From the NCBI GenBank assembly GCA_963753585.1, contig CAVWCU010000002.1, positions 272,965 to 336,964 on the forward strand: DNA of 64,000 nt, read 5' to 3'. Within the stretch, counting starts at the first letter, position 1, and each line of letters opens with the position of its first letter. The notes under the pieces were generated by a model. The model was given only the letters and a program-made list of their open reading frames with translations, ran no database searches and had not been told where the DNA came from. Below are positions 33,048 to 40,676 of the stretch, piece by piece. Made by a program: the position numbers and the translations under genes. This DNA is from VRUE01 sp963753585 (GTDB taxonomy: Bacteria > Actinomycetota > Thermoleophilia > Solirubrobacterales > 70-9).

Positions 33048-33524
33048 ATGCCGACGCCCGATTCAGCCCGCTTCCGAGCCGCGATGGCGATGCTGCCGAC
33101 CGGCGTCACCGTGGTCAGCGCCAGCGGCCCCGACGGGCCGGCCGGAGCGACCGCCAACGCCGTCTGCTCGCTCTCCATAGAGCCGATGCTGATGCTCGCC
33201 TGCCTTGACCGCGGCTCGCGCACCCTGCTCGCCGTCCAGGCCGCCAACCACTTCGGCGTCAGCGTCCTGCACGCCGGCCAGGAGCCGATCGCCCGCACCT
33301 TCGCCACCAAGGCGCCGGTCGCGGACAAGTGGGACGGGATCGGCTGGAGCGAGCGGGCCGGGATCCCCGCCATCGACGACGCCCTGCTCTGGATCGCCTG
33401 CGACCTGCGCGACGTGATCGCCGCGGGCGACCACGTGATCGTCACCGGCGAGGTGCGGGACCTGGAGAGCGGCGAGGGCGACCCGCTCGTGTTCAGCGGG
33501 GGCGAGTACCGGCCGCTGGGCTGA
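33048..33524 (+). CDS. flavin reductase family protein
   Basis: A 158-residue FMN-binding split-barrel protein. FRAAMAMLPTGVTVVSA begins the fold, GATANAVCSLSIEPMLMLACL is the flavin-binding strand pair, and a loop with NHFGVSVLHAGQ follows. A late GDHVIVTGEVRDLE segment is also typical of HpaC/NtaB-type flavin reductases, which feed reduced flavin to monooxygenases. No partner oxygenase is adjacent. The ATG at 33048 gives the expected N-terminus; an upstream in-frame start adds only unlikely residues. It is divergent from cytochrome c. Confidence 0.85.
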   Translation: MPTPDSARFRAAMAMLPTGVTVVSASGPDGPAGATANAVCSLSIEPMLMLACLDRGSRTLLAVQAANHFGVSVLHAGQEPIARTFATKAPVADKWDGIGWSERAGIPAIDDALLWIACDLRDVIAAGDHVIVTGEVRDLESGEGDPLVFSGGEYRPLG

Positions 33525-33534
33525 CTCGACGTTT

Positions 33535-33559
33535 GTTTGGTCAAGGGCCTTGACCAAAC
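33535..33559. promoter_or_regulatory. 25-bp palindrome upstream of the GGDEF-EAL gene
   Basis: GTTTGGTCAAGG (33535-33546), a central G, then CCTTGACCAAAC (33548-33559): perfect 12-bp arms. It contains TTGACC, like a -35 box, on both strands. It lies 10 bases after the flavin reductase stop and 16 before the ATG at 33576. It may be an operator or a terminator; no T-run follows. Confidence 0.55.
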
Positions 33560-33575
33560 CACCGATAAACCGTCA

Positions 33576-35450
33576 ATGACGGGCAGCGAGTCTCCTGCCG
33601 GAGTCGACGGGCAGGAAAGGGAGATGGAGCGGGACCTACAGCGCCTCGGGAGCGCGCTGAACGCACGGACGGCCGACGTGGTGGGCCAGATGATGGAGCG
33701 CTCGGCGTCCTCCGGCTGCGTGCTCGACAGGCACGTCGAGGAGAGCTTCGAGAAAGTGGGGGCAGTGTCCACGGTGGCCGTGGCGCGATGGATGGCCGGC
33801 GAGGGGGAAGCGGTTGCACGCGAGGTCGGCCAGGAGTCCTGGCGCATCTTCGCCCAGCTCGCCTCGCAGCGGGCCGCGCCGCTGAACGAGGTGACCAAGC
33901 GGTGCCTGCGCTGGCGCGACTCCACGGCATCGGTGCTGAGGGCCAGCGCGAGCGACCTCGAGCTCGACGCAGCGGTGCTAGACCGGGCCCTGCGAATGCT
34001 GCAGCGCAGCCTCGACGTGACCCTCGTGCGGATGTGCGAGTCCTTCGAGGGTGAGCGCCAGCGCTCGCACGAGGAACTGGCCATCCGCGAGAAGGAACTG
34101 GTCTTCCTGGCCACGCACGACGCGCTGACGGGACTGCCCAACCGGACCCTGATCCTCGACCGCATCGAGCAGACGCTGACCCGGGCCCGGCTGAACCAGG
34201 AACCGGTGGCGGCCCTGTTCATCGACCTCGACAACTTCAAGGCGATCAACGACTCGCTCGGTCACGGCGTCGGCGACGAGCTGCTCTGCGCGGTCGCCGC
34301 CCGGCTCGAGGGCGTCATCCGCGAGACCGATGCGCTCGGCCGACTCGGCGGCGACGAGTTCGTTGTCGTCGCCGACGGGCTCTCGCTGGCCGCCGGTCCA
34401 GAGCTGATCGCCGAGCGCCTGCTGGAAGCGTTCAAGGAGCCGTTCACGCTCAGCGGAGCCGACGATACGCGTGTCTTCGTCAAGGCGAGCATCGGCATCG
34501 CCACCGGCGGACGGGCTTCCGCCGAAGAGCTGCTGCGCGACGCCGACATCGCCATGTACCGGGCCAAGTGGAGCGACAAGAACCGCTACCTGGTGTTCGA
34601 GTCCGAGATGCAGGACGAAGTCCAGTCCCGCATGGAGATCGAAATGGACCTCCAGGGCGCGCTCGAAGGCGAGGAGTTCTTCCTCGTCTACCAGCCGACG
34701 TTCGACCTCGAGAGCATGACGCCGACGGGGGTCGAGGCGCTGATCCGCTGGCGCCGGCCGGGGCGCGGCGTCGTCGACCCCGAGGAGTTCATCCCGCTGC
34801 TGGAGGAGAGCGGGATGATCGTCGACGTCGGTGCCTGGGTGCTGAAGGAAGCTTGCGCCCAGGCGGCCAAGTGGCGGAAGGACGGCTACTCGCTCGGAAT
34901 GTCGGTCAACGTCTCCGCCCTCCAGCTCGACACCGACGACCTGCTCACGCATGTCGAGGAAGCACTCGGCGCGAGCGGGCTCGAGGCAAGTGCGCTGACG
35001 ATCGAGATCACCGAGACGACGCTGATGCGCAACGTCGAGGAGACCGCCCGCAGGCTCGCCTCGCTCAAAGACCTCGGCATCCGGATCGCCGTCGACGACT
35101 TCGGCACCGGCTACTCCTCCCTCGCCCACCTCCAGCAGTTCCCCGTCGACATGCTGAAGATCGACCGCTCCTTCATCTCCAGGCTCTCCGAGGGATGCGA
35201 GGGGGAAATCCTCCTCCACACTCTCGTCCAGCTCGGCAAAGCACTGGCGATAGAAACGACCGCCGAGGGGATCGAGCGACCGCAGGACCTCTCCCTGATC
35301 AAGTCCGAAGCGTGCGACAGCGGCCAGGGCTTCCTCTTCACCCGCCCCCTCACCGCCTCCGACGCGGACGCGTTCTTCCGCCAGTGGCCCAAGAACCGCC
35401 GCTTCGAGATCCGCGAGGGTCCCGCAGCGCGAGCCACGGCCAAAGCGTAA
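33576..35450 (+). CDS. cyclic di-GMP turnover protein (GGDEF-EAL)
   Basis: A protein of about 624 residues. The N-terminal 170 residues are helical with no recognised sensor and no membrane segment. They lead through a coiled linker (EELAIREKELVFLATHDALTG) into a diguanylate cyclase domain with intact RLGGDEFVVV. The EAL phosphodiesterase domain follows, with GVEALIRWR, NVSALQL, ITETTLM, DDFGTGYSSL, KIDRSFI and EGIE all present. Both activities could therefore be functional. The start is uncertain: ATG 33576 is used, but ATG 33624 has a better site (AGGAAAGG). The frame also opens upstream within the palindrome. Confidence 0.85.
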   Translation: MTGSESPAGVDGQEREMERDLQRLGSALNARTADVVGQMMERSASSGCVLDRHVEESFEKVGAVSTVAVARWMAGEGEAVAREVGQESWRIFAQLASQRAAPLNEVTKRCLRWRDSTASVLRASASDLELDAAVLDRALRMLQRSLDVTLVRMCESFEGERQRSHEELAIREKELVFLATHDALTGLPNRTLILDRIEQTLTRARLNQEPVAALFIDLDNFKAINDSLGHGVGDELLCAVAARLEGVIRETDALGRLGGDEFVVVADGLSLAAGPELIAERLLEAFKEPFTLSGADDTRVFVKASIGIATGGRASAEELLRDADIAMYRAKWSDKNRYLVFESEMQDEVQSRMEIEMDLQGALEGEEFFLVYQPTFDLESMTPTGVEALIRWRRPGRGVVDPEEFIPLLEESGMIVDVGAWVLKEACAQAAKWRKDGYSLGMSVNVSALQLDTDDLLTHVEEALGASGLEASALTIEITETTLMRNVEETARRLASLKDLGIRIAVDDFGTGYSSLAHLQQFPVDMLKIDRSFISRLSEGCEGEILLHTLVQLGKALAIETTAEGIERPQDLSLIKSEACDSGQGFLFTRPLTASDADAFFRQWPKNRRFEIREGPAARATAKA

Positions 35451-35464
35451 CCAGGGGACAGCCG

Positions 35465-36082
35465 TCAGCTCTCGGCGGCGAGCGCAACCAGCCGGTACAT
35501 CAGGTTGACCGCGTCTGAGCCCGAGAGTCCCTGTTCGCGAACGAGCGAGCGCCAGGTGGCGAACGAGACCGCGTGGCCGATCGCCGCCTCGACCCTGCGC
35601 CTTCGCGCGCCGCGCTCCGGCCGGCCGCGGACGATCGTCGTCGCGGCCTCGGCGAGCCAGGCGCGCCGGAGCCCCACGGCGCCCCGCATCGCAGGCACCA
35701 GGGTGGCGTCGCGCGTGGTCCTCTCGAGCATCTCCTCGCCGCCCTCATACCAGGCGTAGAGAGCGCTCAGCGCGACCCGCAGGCGCTCGTTGGGATCGCC
35801 GATCGCGGCCCACTCGGAGAGGTCGGGCAGCGGGTGCTGGGCGAGCCAGTGCGCGGAGCAGGCGCCGAAGAGAGCCTCTTCGTCGGGGAAGTGCCTGTAG
35901 ACGGTCGCGCGCTGCACGCCGGCCCGCTCGGCGACGGCGCTGATCGTCGTCTTCGCCGGCCCGAGGGACCCGTGCAGGTCGACCGCGGCCTCGGTGATGC
36001 GAAGCCGCGTCTCGTCCTCGAGCTCGGCGCGGCGGCGCTTGCGGTACTGGCGCTTGGTGGCTGTGCTGCTTTCGCTAGACAT
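35465..36082 (-). CDS. TetR-family transcriptional regulator
   Basis: A 205-residue repressor. A basic N-terminus (KRQYRKRRRAELEDETR) precedes the TetR helix-turn-helix: ITEAAVDLHGSLGPAKTTIS, then ERAGVQRATVYRHFPDEEAL. The C-terminal ligand domain is all-helical and poorly conserved, so the inducer is unknown. It is divergent from a cupin gene. TGTTCRAYGAAR sequences lie at 36086-36097, next to its own start, and at 36141-36152, next to the cupin start, as expected for a repressor controlling both. Confidence 0.88.
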   Translation of the reverse strand: MSSESSTATKRQYRKRRRAELEDETRLRITEAAVDLHGSLGPAKTTISAVAERAGVQRATVYRHFPDEEALFGACSAHWLAQHPLPDLSEWAAIGDPNERLRVALSALYAWYEGGEEMLERTTRDATLVPAMRGAVGLRRAWLAEAATTIVRGRPERGARRRRVEAAIGHAVSFATWRSLVREQGLSGSDAVNLMYRLVALAAES

Positions 36083-36085
36083 TCT

Positions 36086-36152
36086 TGTTCGATGAAGTTT
36101 GACAGAACCGGAGGCGGCATGCTACTTTCGCGAACATAACTGTTCAACGAAA
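36086..36152. promoter_or_regulatory. candidate TetR operators in the divergent TetR-cupin gap
   Basis: TGTTCGATGAAG (36086-36097) and TGTTCAACGAAA (36141-36152) are direct repeats 55 bases apart, each a degenerate palindrome around TTCGNNGAA. One abuts each start codon. Spacer DNA is AT-richer than its surroundings. Confidence 0.4.
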
Positions 36153-36164
36153 TGGAGGTTCACG

Positions 36165-36710
36165 ATGTCCGCAGCACAGTTCGCCGAGACGCTTCGCCGC
36201 TTCGACGCTTCCCAAGGCCCGCGCAAGGTCGGCCCCGACGAGGGCCCCGTCGCCCAGCTCGGCGGCTGCGACGCGCGCTTCCTCGTCTTCGGAGAGGAAT
36301 CGGGAGGCGGCTTCTCGCTGGTCGAACACCCGGTGCCGCCCCGCTCCCTCTGCGCTCCCCGCCATCGCCACCTGGGCGTCGACGAGTACAGCTTCGTCCT
36401 CGAGGGCCGCATGGGCGCCTTGCTCGGAGAGGACGTGGTCTACGCCGAGGCGGGCGACCTGGCCTTCAAGCCGCGCGACCAGTGGCACACCTTCTGGAAC
36501 GCGGGCGAGGGGCCCCTCCGCATCCTCGAGATCATCTCCCCGGCCGGCTTCGAGCACTTCTTCCTCGAGTTCGACCGCACGCAGAAGGACGGCACCTTCG
36601 ACCCGGTCGCCCTGGGCGAGCGCTTCGCGATCGAGTTCGACATGGAGAGCCTGCCGGCGATCTGCGAGGAGCACGGGCTGGTGCATCCGTTGCTGGACCA
36701 GGAAGGGTGA
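36165..36710 (+). CDS. cupin domain protein
   Basis: A 181-residue single-domain cupin. Motif 1 is PRHRHLGVDEYSFVLEGRMGALLG, with the His/His/Glu metal ligands, and motif 2 is DLAFKPRDQWHTFWNAG, with the fourth ligand His. The barrel is followed by a helical tail. Such cupins include small dioxygenases, isomerases and sensor-like proteins; the substrate is unknown. TGGAGG lies 6 bases before the ATG at 36165, so unlike many neighbours this gene has a conventional leader. It is probably regulated by the divergent TetR protein. Confidence 0.82.
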   Translation: MSAAQFAETLRRFDASQGPRKVGPDEGPVAQLGGCDARFLVFGEESGGGFSLVEHPVPPRSLCAPRHRHLGVDEYSFVLEGRMGALLGEDVVYAEAGDLAFKPRDQWHTFWNAGEGPLRILEIISPAGFEHFFLEFDRTQKDGTFDPVALGERFAIEFDMESLPAICEEHGLVHPLLDQEG

Positions 36711-36712
36711 TG

Positions 36713-36740
36713 CCGTCGATTACCCCGGGGTAATCGACGG
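36713..36740. promoter_or_regulatory. 28-bp perfect palindrome before the XRE regulator gene
   Basis: Arms 36713-36726 and 36727-36740, 14 bases each with no spacer (CCGTCGATTACCCC and its complement). It starts 2 bases after the cupin stop and covers the -35 area of the next promoter (-10 TAGAGT at 36757-36762). It may be both a terminator and an autoregulatory operator. Confidence 0.6.
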
Positions 36741-36756
36741 GCGAGCCCGACCGGGC

Positions 36757-36762
36757 TAGAGT
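36757..36762 (+). promoter_or_regulatory. -10 element of the XRE regulator gene (leaderless)
   Basis: TAGAGT, then CGCCGCCAG, then ATG at 36772. The 9-base spacing and the CGCCGCC spacer match the epimerase promoter at 15073. Confidence 0.6.
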
Positions 36763-36771
36763 CGCCGCCAG

Positions 36772-37623
36772 ATGCTGACTGCAAGCTCCAATGCCGATGT
36801 CGGGCCGCTGCTGCGGGAGTGGCGCGAGCGGCGGCGACTCACCCAGCTCGAGCTGGCGCTCGACGCGGGAACCTCCGCCCGTCATCTGAGCTTCGTCGAG
36901 ACCGGTCGCTCGAAGCCGGGGCGCGAGGTGCTACTGCGGGTCGCCGAGCAACTCGAAGTGCCGTTCCGGGAGCGGAACCAGCTGCTGCTCGCCGCTGGCT
37001 ATGCCCCGGCATTCCCCGAGCGCTCGCTCGCGGAGCCCGAGCTGGCGCCGGTGCGGGAAGCGCTCGACCGAGTCCTCACCGCGCAGGAGCCCTATCCGGC
37101 GATGGCCATGGACCGGGGCTGGAACGTCGTCGCCGCCAACCCGGCGTTCATGGCGTTCGGGGAGTGGGTCGACCCGGAGCTGCTCGAGCCGCCGGTCAAC
37201 GCGCTGCGGCTGGGCCTTCATCCGCGCGGGCTGGCGCCCCTGGTCCTCAACCTCGGGGAGGTGCGGGCGTATTTCCTCGAGCGGCTCCAGCGCCAGGTCG
37301 CGATCACCGCGGACGACGACCTGGCGGCCCTGCTCGAGCTGGTCGCGAGCTACCCCGCGCCCGAGCACGGGGAGCTCCCAGCTGCCGAGGCGGCCGCGAG
37401 GGAGATCCTCACACCGCTGCGGATGCGCACGCCCGACGGTGACGAGCTGTCGTTCGTCGGCACGGTGGCCACTTTCGGCTTCGCGGGCGAGGTAACGACC
37501 TCCGAGCTCTCGATCGAGTCGCTCTTCCCCGCCGATGCGGCGACCGCGGAGACGCTCGAGAGCATGGCTCGCGCCCGCCAAAACCCTGACTCGCAAACAC
37601 CGTCGAACAGAGGAGGACGATGA
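36772..37623 (+). CDS. XRE-family regulator with MmyB-like ligand domain
   Basis: A 283-residue regulator. The N-terminal helix-turn-helix spans about residues 10-65 (LLREWRERRRLTQLELALDA, SARHLSFVETGRSKPGREVLL). The rest is the MmyB-like ligand-binding domain (MAMDRGWNVVAANPAF, NALRLGLHPRGLAPLVLNL, MRTPDGDELSFVGTVATFG), which in structural relatives binds fatty acids. The start is leaderless by the -10 element at 36757. It overlaps the next membrane protein by 4 bases. The palindrome at 36713-36740 is a candidate binding site. Confidence 0.87.
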   Translation: MLTASSNADVGPLLREWRERRRLTQLELALDAGTSARHLSFVETGRSKPGREVLLRVAEQLEVPFRERNQLLLAAGYAPAFPERSLAEPELAPVREALDRVLTAQEPYPAMAMDRGWNVVAANPAFMAFGEWVDPELLEPPVNALRLGLHPRGLAPLVLNLGEVRAYFLERLQRQVAITADDDLAALLELVASYPAPEHGELPAAEAAAREILTPLRMRTPDGDELSFVGTVATFGFAGEVTTSELSIESLFPADAATAETLESMARARQNPDSQTPSNRGGR

Positions 37624-38048
37624 ACATGAGCAAGCCCGGCATCGGTCAACTGATCGCGGGCGCCGGAGGCGTCCTGCTGATCGTCTCCCTCTTTCTCCCC
37701 TGGGCCGACGTCCAAGGCGTCAGCCAAACCGGCTGGGAGTTCTCAACGATGGCCGACGTCTTCTTCCTAATCGCCGGCCTGGTCGCAATCGGAGCGGCAA
37801 TCACCGGTGGTCGCAACAGCTTCTTCCGCCCCGACCTGTCTATGAACGCAGCGACCGACCTGCTCGGAGTCGTGGCAACGGTGCTTCTCGCCTGGCTCCT
37901 CGTCTTCGACTTCCCGGCCGGTGCCGACCCTGAGGCCGGCGCCTACCTGGCGCTGATCTCAGCGATCGCGATCATGGGCGGCGCCGGCGACTACAGCGTG
38001 CTGCGGCGAGGGTCCCGGACTGACTCGGCACCCACAGATGGGGCCTGA
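37620..38048 (+). CDS. small four-helix membrane protein
   Basis: A 142-residue hypothetical protein with four predicted transmembrane helices (about residues 9-27, 42-61, 75-93 and 105-120). An FLPWADV motif lies at the end of the first helix, a feature of many small actinobacterial membrane proteins. The C-terminus is a short charged tail. ATGA overlap with the XRE regulator gene and the GGAGGA before its start imply translational coupling, so it may be part of the response controlled by that regulator. No family function is recognised. Confidence 0.7.
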   Translation: MNMSKPGIGQLIAGAGGVLLIVSLFLPWADVQGVSQTGWEFSTMADVFFLIAGLVAIGAAITGGRNSFFRPDLSMNAATDLLGVVATVLLAWLLVFDFPAGADPEAGAYLALISAIAIMGGAGDYSVLRRGSRTDSAPTDGA

Positions 38049-38089
38049 CGGCCGCCGTAGTGGCCTTTCAAACGCTGTACTTCAACGAA

Positions 38090-38163
38090 CGGGAGCGACG
38101 GGACTTGAACCCGCGACCTCCGGCGTGACAGGCCGGCACTCTGACCATCTGAGCTACGCCCCC
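38090..38163 (-). tRNA. tRNA-Asp (anticodon GTC)
   Basis: A complete cloverleaf on the minus strand. The acceptor stem is GGGGGCG with CGCTCCC (one G-T pair) and discriminator G, as expected for Asp. The anticodon stem is CCGGC/GCCGG around the loop CTGTCAC, and the T-arm is GCGGG with CCCGT around TTCAAGT. CCA is not encoded. Confidence 0.95.
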
Positions 38164-38198
38164 AGGGGATGGGCAAACTGCGCCCGGCAAGCATTATC

Positions 38199-39290
38199 TC
38201 AGGGACGCTGGACTTGTAGTCGGTAGGGGGTCGGGCGGGAGGTGCGGGAGCGGATCTCGAGGCGGAGGCGGGACTGGCCGCAGACCGTGAAGTCCAACTG
38301 CCTGCGGGCGGTCGAGCGGGGACGGAAGCTGCGGAGCAGCCTGCCGGCGCGGCTACGGAGGGCTAGCTCGTAGCCGCGCCGGTGCAGGCCTACCGGGCGC
38401 AGGGTCACCATTCCGTCGAGCGGCGTAGGCAGAGACTCGACGGCTGCGCCCTCCCCCCTGGCTGGCACGCGCCCCGACAGCACGAAGCTGGTCCGCCCCT
38501 GCCAGGGCGTAAGGGTGTCTTCTTGGATCGCACGGAAGGACTCGGCGGTCGGCGCCAGCTCGCGCAGCCAGCGCCAGCGGACCGAGGCTTCCGGGAAGCG
38601 GTTGTGGGCGAAGGCCTCCGCGAACGCCTCGCCCGGGTCCTCGAAGTAGTGGTCGCTCTCGTCGCCCGGGAAGAGCTTGCCGTGCCGTTTCCCGTTGCAG
38701 ACGCCCTCGACTCTCGCCCAGCGCTCGGTCCCCCAGTCGACCGCGCTCGGGAAGGGCGGCGGCAGGTCGCGGTGCTGGGCGACGTGGTGCCCGTACTCGT
38801 GGGCGAGGACGAAATTGCGGTCGGCGCCGTCCTCGTCGGTTTCCTCATTGCCGCTGAGGACGATCCTGTTCTCGCCGGTGAAGTAGCAGGCCTCGGCGCC
38901 GAAGCCGCAATCGAAGCCGAGCTGGAAGGGCGTGTCGAGCTGCACCGTGACCAGGCTGACCTCGGGGCCGTGGATCAGCGTGCCGATGAAGTCGGCGATC
39001 TGCTGCGGGTTCGCATGGGTGCAGGTCTCCGCGCAGGCAGCCGTGACGGCAACCTCGATCGTCCCTTCGGTGTCGTCTCCGATCGAATAGCGCTGCGACG
39101 ACGCAGTGGCCGAGATCCGCGCCGCCGCAACGCCTGGCGCGCCCCATACGACGTCTCGCATCGGTGCCGCCGGCCGCGGCACCTCGATCGCGTCCGCCGA
39201 GCCGGGGCGGCCGGCAACCGCTCCACCTGGAGCGGCAAAGAGGAAGACAATGGCTATGCCCGCAAGCGCCCCCGCCGGGCGCAGGCTCAC
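38199..39290 (-). CDS. secreted putative zinc metalloprotease
   Basis: A 363-residue exported protein. A signal peptide (LAGIAIVFLFAAPGGAVAG) is cleaved near residue 27. The zinc motif is LAHEYGHHVAQH near residue 170, and EDPGEAFAEAFAHN about 50 residues later could supply the third ligand Glu, as in gluzincins. Cysteines in ACAETC and CGFGAEACYF suggest disulfides. The C-terminal 90 residues look like a beta-rich domain (VTLRPVGLHRRGYELALRS). No exact peptidase family is recognised. The start overlaps the stop of a small secreted protein gene (4 bases), so the two are co-expressed. Confidence 0.65.
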   Translation of the reverse strand: MSLRPAGALAGIAIVFLFAAPGGAVAGRPGSADAIEVPRPAAPMRDVVWGAPGVAAARISATASSQRYSIGDDTEGTIEVAVTAACAETCTHANPQQIADFIGTLIHGPEVSLVTVQLDTPFQLGFDCGFGAEACYFTGENRIVLSGNEETDEDGADRNFVLAHEYGHHVAQHRDLPPPFPSAVDWGTERWARVEGVCNGKRHGKLFPGDESDHYFEDPGEAFAEAFAHNRFPEASVRWRWLRELAPTAESFRAIQEDTLTPWQGRTSFVLSGRVPARGEGAAVESLPTPLDGMVTLRPVGLHRRGYELALRSRAGRLLRSFRPRSTARRQLDFTVCGQSRLRLEIRSRTSRPTPYRLQVQRP

Positions 39291-39595
39291 GGAGCCGGAC
39301 CCGGATCTGTCTCGTAGGCCTTGGCGGGAAGCGAAGCCGAAAGGGGGCAGTGCGTCTCGGTGTCGACGACGAGGCAGTCGGCGCCGCGGCGCGCGGCCGC
39401 GGCGCCGACCTTGGCCCCGGCTACGGGGCGTTCCCCGTAGACGAACTGCCGGGCACAGACTTCGAGCCCGGCGCGGTCAAAGAAGATCGGCTCGCCCGCC
39501 GGCTCGGACAACCGCCCGGCTCTTCCCGGCACTGCGCAGGCAGCGGTGGGCATGTACGCGGTGAGCGCCATTGCGAAAAAGGTCGCCGGGAGCAA
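39287..39595 (-). CDS. small secreted Cys-containing protein, unknown function
   Basis: A protein of about 102 residues, with a TTG start at 39595 or an in-frame ATG at 39571. A signal peptide (FFAMALTAYMPTAACAVPG) precedes a mature part of about 75 residues with several cysteines (VCARQF, DCLVVD, HCPLSA). No family is recognised. It is directly upstream of, and overlaps, the secreted metalloprotease gene, so it may be a partner, inhibitor or substrate of that enzyme. Confidence 0.5.
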   Translation of the reverse strand: MLPATFFAMALTAYMPTAACAVPGRAGRLSEPAGEPIFFDRAGLEVCARQFVYGERPVAGAKVGAAAARRGADCLVVDTETHCPLSASLPAKAYETDPGPAP

Positions 39596-39750
39596 CGGGC
39601 GGAACCCTGGGCCACGTTACGTCTGGGCTTCACGTCAGCTGCGAACACGGTAACGGGGACGGCGCTGCGGGTGGGGAAATCCAGCCGACAGAGGTGTACC
39701 TGATCTGGCCCGTCGGTATCTGGCCCAGGGCGGGCCGGGGCCAGGGCCGC

Positions 39751-39756
39751 AATACT
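39751..39756 (+). promoter_or_regulatory. -10-like element of the MBL hydrolase gene
   Basis: AATACT with 7 bases to the ATG at 39764. The preceding 39596-39750 stretch holds no gene that I can support, only GC-rich sequence with short TGGCCC repeats. Confidence 0.4.
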
Positions 39757-39763
39757 TCGCCGC

Positions 39764-40510
39764 ATGATCGTCGAGAGGACCGAGAATCCGCAGTGGCTGT
39801 CCAACGCCTACCTCGTCGCCGACGAAGCCGGCGGCACGGGGGTCCTGATCGACGGCAACGACGACCTCGGGCCGCTGCTCGAGCTGGCCGAGCGCGACGG
39901 GATCGAGATCACCCACATCCTCGTCACCCACCCCCACCCCGACCACGTGGCGGGCCTGGCCGAAGCGCGGGAGCGGCTCGGCGGCGTGCCGGTGGTCGCC
40001 CACGCCGAGGCGGCGGCGGAAATGGACCTCGACGTCTCCCAGACGATCGCCGACGGCGAGAGGCACGCCACCGGCAACCTCGAGATCGAGGCTGTCCTCA
40101 CCCCCGGCCACGCGGCCGGCCACGTCGCCTTCCTCGTCAACGGCACCGACGTCTTCACCGCCGACGTCCTCTTCAAGGGCACCGTCGGCGGCACGATGGC
40201 GCCGGGCGCCAGCGGCTTCGAGGACCTGCGCAGCTCGGTGATGCGGCTGATGGAGCTGCCGCCGGAGACCGTCGTCCACCCCGGCCACCGCGAGCCGACG
40301 ACGATCGGCGCCGAGCGCGACGACAACCCCTTCGTGCAGATCTGGCGCGGTGAGGCGGAGACCGGCGAGGAGCAGGTGGCGGTCTGGGGGCGCCCGGCGA
40401 CGCTGAAGCTGTGGGCGCCCGACTACGACGGCGGCAACAAGGCCTGGATCGTCTTCGGCGACGACGGAACCGAGGCGATCGTCGGCGGTTCCCAGGTCGA
40501 GCGCTCCTGA
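39764..40510 (+). CDS. MBL-fold metallo-hydrolase (glyoxalase II-like)
   Basis: A 248-residue metallo-beta-lactamase-fold hydrolase. Zinc motif 1 is THPHPDHVAGL. Later ligands are His in LTPGHAAGHVAF, Asp in VFTADVLFKG, and His in VVHPGHREPT. The fold and the GTVGGTMAPG segment resemble glyoxalase II or persulfide dioxygenase-like proteins. About 45 extra residues at the C-terminus (after FVQIWRGEAETG) form an unassigned extension. The reaction is uncertain: thioester hydrolysis is likely. Confidence 0.8.
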   Translation: MIVERTENPQWLSNAYLVADEAGGTGVLIDGNDDLGPLLELAERDGIEITHILVTHPHPDHVAGLAEARERLGGVPVVAHAEAAAEMDLDVSQTIADGERHATGNLEIEAVLTPGHAAGHVAFLVNGTDVFTADVLFKGTVGGTMAPGASGFEDLRSSVMRLMELPPETVVHPGHREPTTIGAERDDNPFVQIWRGEAETGEEQVAVWGRPATLKLWAPDYDGGNKAWIVFGDDGTEAIVGGSQVERS

Positions 40511-40637
40511 GAACGACCCAGCGTTCCGCCCCGAAATCCGCGACTTTGGGCATTCCAGGTCGCAACCTTTAGGGATTCCAGGCAGTTCTGGACACATGTG
40601 CGATTGGAGTACGGGCCGTTTACCACCACACTGCCCA

Positions 40638-40657
40638 CCTCGCCTCCGATGGCGAGG
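40638..40657 (+). promoter_or_regulatory. small hairpin in the leader of the FtsH-like gene
   Basis: CCTCGCC-TCCGAT-GGCGAGG, a perfect 7-bp stem 19 bases before the putative TTG start at 40677. ATTCCAGG occurs twice just upstream (about 40553 and 40574). The 40511-40676 gap holds no other supported feature. Confidence 0.35.
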
Positions 40658-40676
40658 CTCCGAACATTGACCGCAC

